From: Nesterenkonia sp. LB17
GTDB taxonomy: Bacteria; Actinomycetota; Actinomycetes; Actinomycetales; Micrococcaceae
Assembly: GCF_022565915.1 (NCBI RefSeq)
Contig: NZ_JAJOYX010000001.1
Location: forward strand, 310,001 to 374,000
Direction: 5' to 3'
Length of the DNA: 64,000 nucleotides
This document shows positions 17,480-25,310 of the stretch, piece after piece. Numbering within the stretch: position 1 is the first letter of the stretch; each line of letters begins with the position of its first letter. The translations under genes were made by a program, and so were the position numbers. The notes under the pieces were generated by a model, which made no database searches, was not told the origin of the DNA, and worked only from the letters and a program-made list of their open reading frames with translations.

Positions 17480-20400
17480 ATGATCCCCATGGAGTTCGAT
17501 CAGTCCCAGCATCAGGTGCTCGCCGCCGCCGAACGCCCCGGACATGGGCCGATCCTGAGTTTCGGTGGTCCCGGCAGCGGCAAGTCGACGCTGGCGGCGG
17601 AGCTTGCGCTGCGTCATCTCGAATCCGGACAGGACTCCTCCCGGCTGCTGCTGCTCTCACCCACCCGCGCCACCTCTGCAGTGCTGCGCGACCAGGTCGA
17701 AGCTGCCTGGGCCGCCCGGGACGCCAGTTCCCGGGGTGGGTCGATCTCGGAGCAGCCCTCCCGATCCTTCGCGTCCTACGCCTTCTGGCTGCTCGGGGAG
17801 GCTCGGCGCCGGGAGATCCTCAGCTTCACCGCGCGTCGGCCCCGGCTGCTCTCCGGAGCCGAGCAGGACAGCATCATCCGTGAGCTGTTGGCCGTGGATC
17901 CCGCCAGCGGTCTGCCGCCGATCATCTGGCCGACCTCGTTGGAGGAGGCCGCCGGCACCGATGGTTTCCGTAAGGAGATCCGTGAGCTCTTCGACCGCGC
18001 CGCCGAGTACGGGGTGTCTCCCGATCAGCTTCGCGGCCTGGCCGAGCAGTGCCGGCGCCCGGAGTGGGCGGCCGCCGCGGAGCTCTACCAGCGCTACCGT
18101 GAGGATCTCGACGCCGGGGCCAACGCCGACGCGTTCGACCCCGCGGGATTGATCAACGAGGCCTGCAACCTGCTCGAGGAGAACCCCGAGTTCCTCGCGA
18201 CCGAACGAGAGCGACTGCGCCGCATCATCGTCGATGATCTGCAGGAGGCCACCCCCTCGGTGTATCGGCTGCTGCGTCTGATCGGCGCCGGCGCCGACGT
18301 GCTCGCCTTCGCCAGCCCCGAGACCGCGGTCCAGGGCTTTCGCGGCGCACGGCCGGACAAGCTGCGCAGCTGGACCGTGGCCCCGCGCCGGGTCACCGCG
18401 CAGAGCGTGTTGAGCCTGAATCCCGAGACCGACGCCGAGATCGAGGGCATCGTCCGGCGCAGCATCTCCGGGGCGATGACCCCAGATCCCCACGGCGGTC
18501 TGCCAGGGGTCGAGCCCAGCGTCATGGTGCTCGAGGGCAATCACCGGATCACCCCCGAGGTGGGCCGGGCCTACGCCCGCGCCCTGCGCCGGATCGCCCC
18601 GGCCGGACCCCAACAGCCTCGCCAGCGCTGGCTGCAGCTGCTCAGCGAGACCACCGCTGAACGGGCCGACGCGGCGCAGGGTGCTGCTGCACAGGCCTCC
18701 GCTGCGGAAACCTCCAATGGACAGCCGACGCTCGACCAGCCGCTGACGGAACAGCCCGCACCCGCGCCGGCGGACGCCGGATCCTGCGCGGTGGAGATCG
18801 TGCCCGGGGACTACCTGGCCGAGCAGTTCGTCCTGCAGGAGGTCCTGGACCGGCACCACCGACATGGGGTGCCCTTCGATCAGATCGCCGTCATCGCGCG
18901 CAACGGCGCGCTGCTGAAACGGCTGGTGCGGATGTTCCAGACCCAGGGCGTCCCGGTGCGCCAATCCATGAGCGATGTCATCCTCAACCAGGAGTCCGCG
19001 GTGGCCCCGCTGCTGCGGGTGCTGCGCCTGGTCACCGTCCAGTCCAGTCCTGCGCAAGATCCGGAGCAGGCTCCCGACCCGCTGCCCGTTCCGACGGACA
19101 CCGTCGCGCTGCCCGAGGTGCTCGCACTGCTGACCAGCCGCTATGGCGAGACCGATTCGATGACGCTGCGCAGCCTGCGCCAGGTGCTGCGCAGCCAGGA
19201 GCGCCGCCGGCTGCGTGCAGACGCAGACCCCGCCGAACCGCGCAGCTCCGACGAGCTGCTTGTCGCCGCCGCGAACAATGCGGCCGACCCGGTCTTTGAG
19301 GCGGTCCGCACTCAGTCGCGCTTCCAACACCTGACCCGCGGACTGGAGCGGGTGGCCGCCATGCTCGCCGCCGGGCACGCCGCCGCCGGGCCCTCCAGCG
19401 GACCCGAGGAGCTGCTCTGGGAGATCTGGAACGCCGCCGACGTCAGCCGCCACTGGGCCGGGCTGACCCGCTGGTCCAGCGCCGAGGGACGCCGCGCCGA
19501 CCATGATCTCGATGCGGTCATGGCGCTCTTCCAGGCTGCCGAACGTTTCTCCGACCAGAACCCCGGGGCCTCCGCGATCGCGTTCGTGGACCACATCGAA
19601 CGCCTCGAACTCCCCATGGACACCCTGGCCAAGACCTCCGCCGTCGATGCGGCGATCGAAGTCCTGACCCCGGCCAGCGCGGCAGGTCGGGAGTTTGACA
19701 CCGTCATCCTGACCGGGCTCCAGGAAGGGGCCTGGCCGAACCTCAACCCACGCGGACAGCTGCTGGGCAGCGGTCACCTGGTGGACGTCGTCGAAGGTCG
19801 CGCCGACGCCTCCGCCCAGTCGCTGCTGGTCAAACGGATGAACGTGCTCCAGGACGAGTACCGGCTCTTCGCCTCCGCGGTCTCCCGAGCCAAGAACCGT
19901 CTCTACGCGGTGGCCGTGCACGCCCAGGAGGAGAGCCCCTCAATGCTCCTGGACCTCGTGGTGCCTCCAGGGGAGCGCGAAGCCCGCAGCGGCGCCATCC
20001 CTCGCCCGATCACCGCCCACCGGCTGATCGCCGAGCTGCGCCGGCACCTGGAGATCAGCATCCAGGCCGAGCTCGACGACGACCCCGCGGATTCCCCCAA
20101 ACACAGTGACGATGCCGCCCTTCTCACCGAGCCCAGCATCGATGAGACCACTGAGACTCAGCGCCGGGCAGCGGCCCGGGCGCTCGCGGTCCTCGCTGAG
20201 GGCGGACTCATCGGCGCGGAGCCGAACACCTGGTGGGGGCTGCCCGAGCTCAGCACCACCGCACCGCTGCTCGAGGCTGAGGACACCGTGAGGGTCTCCC
20301 CGTCCTCGGTGCAGAGCGCCATCGATTCACCGCTGCAATGGTTCACCGGCGCCGCCGGAGGCGTCGAGGCCACCGATTTCAGCCGGATGCTCGGATCCCT

Positions 20401-21181
20401 GATCCACGAGATCGCCGAGCACCACCCGGCCGAGACCGACCGCGAGGTGCTCACGGCCGAGCTCGACGCACGCTGGGACAGCCTGGGACGCGAGGAGGGC
20501 TGGGAGACCGAGAAGGACCGCTCCCGTGCCCGGGTCATGCTCAAGAAGCTCGCGGGCTACTTCGGCCACGTCGAAGGCCAAGGCCGCCAGGTCATCGCCC
20601 GCGAGCTGCAGGTCGAAGCCAGCCTGGAGATCCCACTGCCGCCGGAAGAAACCGGTGGTCCGGTGCAGACTCGATCCGTGCTGATCCGCGGCGTGATCGA
20701 CCGCGTGGAACGCACCGAGGCCGGCGAGCTCTTCGTCATCGACCTCAAGACCGGCCGGCACAAACCCGCTCAGATCGAGATCCCCACCCACGGGCAGCTC
20801 GGTTCCTATCAGCTGCTGGTCGCGCTTGGGGCGGTGGACCGCGCCCTGCAGGACGCGGAGGAAGGGCCAACTCCAGAGACGGCCGACGAGAAGCGCCCCG
20901 ACCCCGATGCCGACGTGGAAGCCGTTCAGCCCAACCCCGCGCCGTCACCGGGCAGAGGTGCCGCGCTGCTGCATGTCGGGACCACCGTGTCGAAGACCGA
21001 CCTTCAAGAACAGCCCCCGCTCGGACCGGAGGACACCTGGCCGCTGGAACAGCTGACCCAGGCCGCCCAAGTGATGAGCGGCCGCGTGTTCTCCGCCTAC
21101 CACTCCCCGAATCAACAGCGCTGCCTGGTCGGATCGCTCTGCCCGCTCTGCGAGAACACGAAACAGGTGACCCAGCCATGA
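17480..21181 (+). CDS. adnA: AdnA-like UvrD-family helicase-nuclease subunit
   Basis: A 1233-residue protein with an N-terminal SF1 helicase module and a C-terminal RecB-type nuclease, as in the first subunit of mycobacterial AdnAB double-strand-break resection motors. Walker A is intact (GGPGSGKST, ~residue 29). The Walker B/DExx position reads VDDLQEAT (~250) instead of DExQD, suggesting a weak or non-hydrolysing motor. Nuclease motif LFVIDLKTGRHKP is near 1085. C-terminal Cys1215, Cys1221 and Cys1224 resemble the Fe-S ligands of AddB-like nucleases. The upstream ligand position is Ser950 in AIDSPLQWF. Two disordered inserts (about 395-435 and 1125-1160) are present. An alternative ATG lies at 17489. 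Overlaps adnB. Confidence 0.88.
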   Translation: MIPMEFDQSQHQVLAAAERPGHGPILSFGGPGSGKSTLAAELALRHLESGQDSSRLLLLSPTRATSAVLRDQVEAAWAARDASSRGGSISEQPSRSFASYAFWLLGEARRREILSFTARRPRLLSGAEQDSIIRELLAVDPASGLPPIIWPTSLEEAAGTDGFRKEIRELFDRAAEYGVSPDQLRGLAEQCRRPEWAAAAELYQRYREDLDAGANADAFDPAGLINEACNLLEENPEFLATERERLRRIIVDDLQEATPSVYRLLRLIGAGADVLAFASPETAVQGFRGARPDKLRSWTVAPRRVTAQSVLSLNPETDAEIEGIVRRSISGAMTPDPHGGLPGVEPSVMVLEGNHRITPEVGRAYARALRRIAPAGPQQPRQRWLQLLSETTAERADAAQGAAAQASAAETSNGQPTLDQPLTEQPAPAPADAGSCAVEIVPGDYLAEQFVLQEVLDRHHRHGVPFDQIAVIARNGALLKRLVRMFQTQGVPVRQSMSDVILNQESAVAPLLRVLRLVTVQSSPAQDPEQAPDPLPVPTDTVALPEVLALLTSRYGETDSMTLRSLRQVLRSQERRRLRADADPAEPRSSDELLVAAANNAADPVFEAVRTQSRFQHLTRGLERVAAMLAAGHAAAGPSSGPEELLWEIWNAADVSRHWAGLTRWSSAEGRRADHDLDAVMALFQAAERFSDQNPGASAIAFVDHIERLELPMDTLAKTSAVDAAIEVLTPASAAGREFDTVILTGLQEGAWPNLNPRGQLLGSGHLVDVVEGRADASAQSLLVKRMNVLQDEYRLFASAVSRAKNRLYAVAVHAQEESPSMLLDLVVPPGEREARSGAIPRPITAHRLIAELRRHLEISIQAELDDDPADSPKHSDDAALLTEPSIDETTETQRRAAARALAVLAEGGLIGAEPNTWWGLPELSTTAPLLEAEDTVRVSPSSVQSAIDSPLQWFTGAAGGVEATDFSRMLGSLIHEIAEHHPAETDREVLTAELDARWDSLGREEGWETEKDRSRARVMLKKLAGYFGHVEGQGRQVIARELQVEASLEIPLPPEETGGPVQTRSVLIRGVIDRVERTEAGELFVIDLKTGRHKPAQIEIPTHGQLGSYQLLVALGAVDRALQDAEEGPTPETADEKRPDPDADVEAVQPNPAPSPGRGAALLHVGTTVSKTDLQEQPPLGPEDTWPLEQLTQAAQVMSGRVFSAYHSPNQQRCLVGSLCPLCENTKQVTQP

Positions 21182-24100
21182 TGACCCTGGAGACCATGCG
21201 CTACAGCGCCCGAGACATCGCCGACGCGCTCCAGCGAGACACCCCCGCCCAGGACCGGCATTACCCCACCGCCGAACAGCAGGCCGTCATCGAATCCGGT
21301 TTGGACCCCATGCTCGTCGTCGCAGGCGCCGGCTCTGGCAAGACCGCCACCATGGCGGACCGGGTCGTCTGGCTGGTCGCCAACGGTATCGTGCGCCCCG
21401 ACCAGATCCTCGGCGTGACCTTCACCAAGAAGGCCGCCGGGGAGCTGCGCGAGCGGATCACACGGAAGCTCGAGCAGCTGCTCGAGGCGGAGCTGATCTC
21501 CCCGGCCGATGTGGTGCCCGTGGAGGTCTCCGACACCGTGGAACACGCGGACATCTCCGAGCTGCTCGCCCCGGCGGTCTCCACCTATCACTCCTATGCG
21601 AACACGCTGGTGACCGAATACGGTCTGCAGATCGGACTGGAACCGGAGACCCAGCTCATCGGGGAGGCCAAGGCCTGGCAGCTGGTGCACCGGCTGGTCA
21701 GCGCCTATGACCGCGCCGAGGTGCTGGTGGAGGCCGAACAGTCGGCCGGGAGCCTCGCCGGATATGTGATGCGTCTGGCGGGGGACTGCGCCGAGCATCT
21801 GCAGTCCCCGGACGCGGTGGAAGCGCACCTCGACGTCGAACTGGCCCGGGTGGACGCCTGGCAGGAAGCCGGCGCGGCCTTGAGCAAGGACCAGACCTCA
21901 TTGGTCCGCGCGCTGCGGGTGCGCCGCGAGATGGCCGAGCTGGTCCGCCGCTACCAGGAGAAGAAGCTCACCGAGGGGCTCATGGACTACGGGGACCTGC
22001 TGCGCTTCGCCGCGCAGATCGCCCAGGACGTCCCCAGTGCAGGGGAGTCCGAGCGGGAGAAGTACAAGGTGGTGCTCCTCGATGAGTTCCAGGACACCTC
22101 CTACGCGCAGCTCGCGCTCTTCAGCAGCCTCTACGGCGCCAGCGGCTCCGGCGGCGGGATGGGCCACGCGGTCACCGCCGTGGGAGACCCCAACCAGTCC
22201 ATCTACGGGTTCCGCGGCGCCTCCGCCGGTCAGCTCTTCGACTTCCCCCAGTCCTTCCCCGCGGTGGACCCTGCCTCAGGCCAGCGCCGGCCCGCAGCAC
22301 TGCTGCAGCTCACCATCGCCTGGCGCAACGGAGAGCGGATCCTCGATGTCGCCAACCGGCTGGTGACTCCCTTCGCCCCAGACGCTGCAGACTCCCTGGA
22401 CAAGCCGTGGCGCGCGCACAACGCGCACCTGCGCGGGCAGCTCAAACCGCTGAGCCCACCTGACGGCGCCCACACAGCCACCGTGCGCTACGGCTGGTAC
22501 ACCTCAGACATCGAGGAGTCCCAGGCGATCACCGAACAGCTCAGCGCCGCGCTTCAGCCCGACCCGCAGCGCGACCCGCATCGGGAGGCCCCGAGCTGTG
22601 CCGTGCTGGCCCGGACCCGGGCCCAGCTGGAGACCATCGCCGAACAGCTGCGCCTCGCAGGACTGGACTACGAGCTGGTCGGACTCTCCGGGCTGCTGAG
22701 CACCTCGGAGGTGGCCGAAGTACTCGCCTACCTGCGGGTCATCGCCGACCCCGGCCGCTCCGACGCGCTGATCCGGATCCTCGCCGGAGCCCGCTACCGG
22801 ATCGGGCCCCGCGACCTGCTGCAGCTGCAGCGCTCAGCCCGCGACCTCGAGGGGCTGCGGCTGCGCGCGCCGATCTCCGAGCGTCACGAGGGCAGCGCAC
22901 AGTCGGGGGAGGGGGTGACCGACGCCGAGGACCGGTACGAGTCCACCGAACTCGAGATGGACGAACGCGCCTCACTGGTCGAAGCGTTGGAACGGCTCAA
23001 GGACTCCCCGGACCATGCCGAGCAGCTCGGCCTGTCCGCCGAGGGGCACCGCCGGCTGCTGCTGGCCAAGGAACAGATCCGCCGGCTGCGCCAGTGGGCC
23101 ACCCTGGACCTGGGCGTGCTGATCCAGCGCATCGTCAGCGACACCGGCCTCGACATCGAAGTTGCGGCCCGGCCGTGGGAGGAGCAGCACTACGCCGCCC
23201 GCCAGCTCGACGCGCTGATCGACCAGGCCGAGAGCTACGCGGCCACCGAGACCACTCCGGACCTGCGCAGCTTCCTGGACTGGCTGGACGCCGCCGAGGA
23301 GAAGGAACGCGGCCTGGAACAGGCCGATGTCGAACCGACCCCCGGCGCGATCCAGCTGATGACCATCCATGCGTCCAAGGGACTCGAATGGGACGTGGTC
23401 GCCGTGGCCGGTCTGCGCGAGGACAAGTTCCCCAGCGCGAAGGCCGACCGCTGGACCGGCAGCAACGGCATGCTCCCGGCCCGACTGCGCGGAGATCGCC
23501 GCAGCATCCCGCAGTGGGAGTCCGAACAGCCTGATCTGCGCTCCTGGGCAGTGTCGGCCGGGGTGGGCGGCTGGAAGCAGTTCGCCGAAGACAACCGGGT
23601 CTTCACCGATGACGTGAAGGACTTCAGCCGAGAGGAAGAACGGCGGCTGGCGTACGTCGCGGTGACGCGGGCGAAGAAGCTGCTGCTGTGTACCGGCGCC
23701 TGCTTCTACGGCACCTCCGCCGGCAAGGAGCCCTCGGAGTTTCTCGAGGAGATCCGCGAGGTGGCCGATGGCTTCGGCGACGCCTCGGCTGCGTTGGAGT
23801 GGGCAGAGGTCATCGATATGAAGAACAACCCGGTGGGCAATGACCTCTTCGGCGCCCAGTGGCCCTATGACCCGCTGGCTCCGCTGCCGATGGGGCGCTA
23901 CCGGCGACAGGTCGCAGAGGGCGAGCAGACCACGCTGCCCCAGATCAACACGGTGGAGTCACCGAAGGTGCAGCCCGGTCGCCGGGCCGCGCTGACCCGG
24001 GCCGCCCAGCTGGTGGAACAAGCCATCACCGATCGTGATCAGCCCGATGCGACGTCCGCCCATGACGGTGCCGCGGCGCTGCCGCTGACTCCCTGGGAGC

Positions 24101-24849
24101 AGGAGGCAGAATGGGTTGTGGACCGGGCGCGTGAGCAGCAGCGCGGCACCGGGAAGCCGCATTTCCCGGCGCACATCAGCGTTTCCAGCGTGGTGGGCAT
24201 GGCCCGCAACGCCGAATCCATGGCCGAGTTCGCCCGGCGCCCCGTGCCGGTGAAACCCTCCCAGGCGGCACGCCGCGGCACCGTCATGCACGAATGGATC
24301 GAAGAGTTCTACGAGACCCGCAGCAGGCTGCCCGGGATCGAAGAGCCGCACCGCGGCGATGAGGACCTGGACGACACCTTCGACCTCTCCACGGTCAAGG
24401 AACGGTTCACCCAGACCGAATGGGCGCAGCGACGCCTATACGCAGCGGAGATCCCGGTGGAGACGACACTGGACGGTGTCGTCGTCCGTGGCCGGATCGA
24501 TGCCATCTTCGGCAAAGACGACGCCGGCCAGGACCTCACCGCAGCCGACTTCGAGCGCTGGGAGCTGAAGTCAGCGGAGGACCGGAATGCTCAGATGCAG
24601 CAGTGCAGCTGGGACCTGGTCGACTGGAAGACCGGCATGGTGCCCACCGGCAAAGACCTTCGCGAGAAGCAGATCCAGCTGGCGGTCTACCGGTTGGCCT
24701 TTCACCGGCTCTACGGGGTGCCGCTGCAGCAGATCGAAGCGTCGTTCTTCTATGTGGAGCACGGGGTCACCGTGCCAGGGACGGATCTCCCGGAGCAGGA
24801 AGCGCTGAGGCAGTACATCTACACGGCTCGGCAACACTTCGGGGGATGA
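21178..24849 (+). CDS. adnB: AdnB-like UvrD-family helicase-nuclease subunit
   Basis: The ATG at 21178 overlaps the adnA stop (ATGA); the frame is open far upstream but only as a shadow of adnA. The product is 1223 aa. Helicase motifs are complete: Walker A AGAGSGKTAT, DEFQDT (~300), GDPNQSIYGFRGAS, motif IV-VI blocks and VAVTRAKK. The C-terminal RecB-family nuclease has RGTVMHEWIEEF, GRIDAIFG and LVDWKTGMVP. In mycobacteria AdnB is the lead motor, which fits its intact motifs compared with AdnA. Role: ATP-driven end resection at DNA breaks, as a heterodimer with AdnA. Confidence 0.9.
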   Translation: MMTLETMRYSARDIADALQRDTPAQDRHYPTAEQQAVIESGLDPMLVVAGAGSGKTATMADRVVWLVANGIVRPDQILGVTFTKKAAGELRERITRKLEQLLEAELISPADVVPVEVSDTVEHADISELLAPAVSTYHSYANTLVTEYGLQIGLEPETQLIGEAKAWQLVHRLVSAYDRAEVLVEAEQSAGSLAGYVMRLAGDCAEHLQSPDAVEAHLDVELARVDAWQEAGAALSKDQTSLVRALRVRREMAELVRRYQEKKLTEGLMDYGDLLRFAAQIAQDVPSAGESEREKYKVVLLDEFQDTSYAQLALFSSLYGASGSGGGMGHAVTAVGDPNQSIYGFRGASAGQLFDFPQSFPAVDPASGQRRPAALLQLTIAWRNGERILDVANRLVTPFAPDAADSLDKPWRAHNAHLRGQLKPLSPPDGAHTATVRYGWYTSDIEESQAITEQLSAALQPDPQRDPHREAPSCAVLARTRAQLETIAEQLRLAGLDYELVGLSGLLSTSEVAEVLAYLRVIADPGRSDALIRILAGARYRIGPRDLLQLQRSARDLEGLRLRAPISERHEGSAQSGEGVTDAEDRYESTELEMDERASLVEALERLKDSPDHAEQLGLSAEGHRRLLLAKEQIRRLRQWATLDLGVLIQRIVSDTGLDIEVAARPWEEQHYAARQLDALIDQAESYAATETTPDLRSFLDWLDAAEEKERGLEQADVEPTPGAIQLMTIHASKGLEWDVVAVAGLREDKFPSAKADRWTGSNGMLPARLRGDRRSIPQWESEQPDLRSWAVSAGVGGWKQFAEDNRVFTDDVKDFSREEERRLAYVAVTRAKKLLLCTGACFYGTSAGKEPSEFLEEIREVADGFGDASAALEWAEVIDMKNNPVGNDLFGAQWPYDPLAPLPMGRYRRQVAEGEQTTLPQINTVESPKVQPGRRAALTRAAQLVEQAITDRDQPDATSAHDGAAALPLTPWEQEAEWVVDRAREQQRGTGKPHFPAHISVSSVVGMARNAESMAEFARRPVPVKPSQAARRGTVMHEWIEEFYETRSRLPGIEEPHRGDEDLDDTFDLSTVKERFTQTEWAQRRLYAAEIPVETTLDGVVVRGRIDAIFGKDDAGQDLTAADFERWELKSAEDRNAQMQQCSWDLVDWKTGMVPTGKDLREKQIQLAVYRLAFHRLYGVPLQQIEASFFYVEHGVTVPGTDLPEQEALRQYIYTARQHFGG

Positions 24850-24911
24850 ACCAAGAGACTTAAATAGGATGATCAGGAGACTGACTGTCTAGATGTTACT
24901 AAAGGGGGCGC

Positions 24912-25310
24912 GTGAAAAAGGAAATCAACGTTGTAGGCGCAGTGATCGTCGATGGCGGAAAAATACTCTGCGCTCAGCGAGGCCCCGAAGGCAGCTTGCC
25001 TGACATGTGGGAGTTCCCCGGCGGGAAGATCGAGCCGGGCGAAAGCCCACGCGGAGCCCTCCAGCGCGAGATTGCCGAAGAACTTGAGTGCACTGTTGAG
25101 GTGGGGGAGAAGGTCACCACGACAACATATGAGTACGACTTCGGAGTCGTCACCCTGACCACTTTCTTCTGCGAGCTCACGTCGGGCACGCCGCGGCTGA
25201 CAGAACACGCTGACGTGATTTGGCTCAGCCCGAGTGACCTCGGAGTCCTCAGGTGGGCGCCCGCTGACATCCCAGCGATCGAGATCATCCGAGGAGCCCT
25301 CACCTCATGA
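24912..25310 (+). CDS. Nudix hydrolase (MutT-like) of a helicase-linked module
   Basis: A 132-residue MutT-type pyrophosphohydrolase. The Nudix box starts at Gly38 (GGKIEPGESPRGALQREIAEEL) with the REIAEE metal-binding helix intact; the usual Gly after it is Glu59. The GTG start is preceded by AAAGGGGG (24901-24908). It overlaps the next gene by ATGA, so the two are co-translated. The sequence from here to 28258 is clearly richer in A/T than the genes on both sides, which suggests horizontal acquisition. Possible substrates are oxidised or modified nucleotides, but none can be assigned. Tight coupling to a PLD-helicase suggests a shared DNA-directed or anti-phage role (inference). Confidence 0.88.
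   Translation: MKKEINVVGAVIVDGGKILCAQRGPEGSLPDMWEFPGGKIEPGESPRGALQREIAEELECTVEVGEKVTTTTYEYDFGVVTLTTFFCELTSGTPRLTEHADVIWLSPSDLGVLRWAPADIPAIEIIRGALTS

Noticed and set aside
17657-19921. 754-aa minus-strand ORF
   Set aside because: Antisense shadow of adnA with Gly/Arg/His/Asp-rich composition and no family motif.
20338-21177. In-frame upstream extension of adnB
   Set aside because: Arg/Pro/Gly-rich shadow of adnA; the ATG overlapping the adnA stop gives a normal helicase N-terminus.
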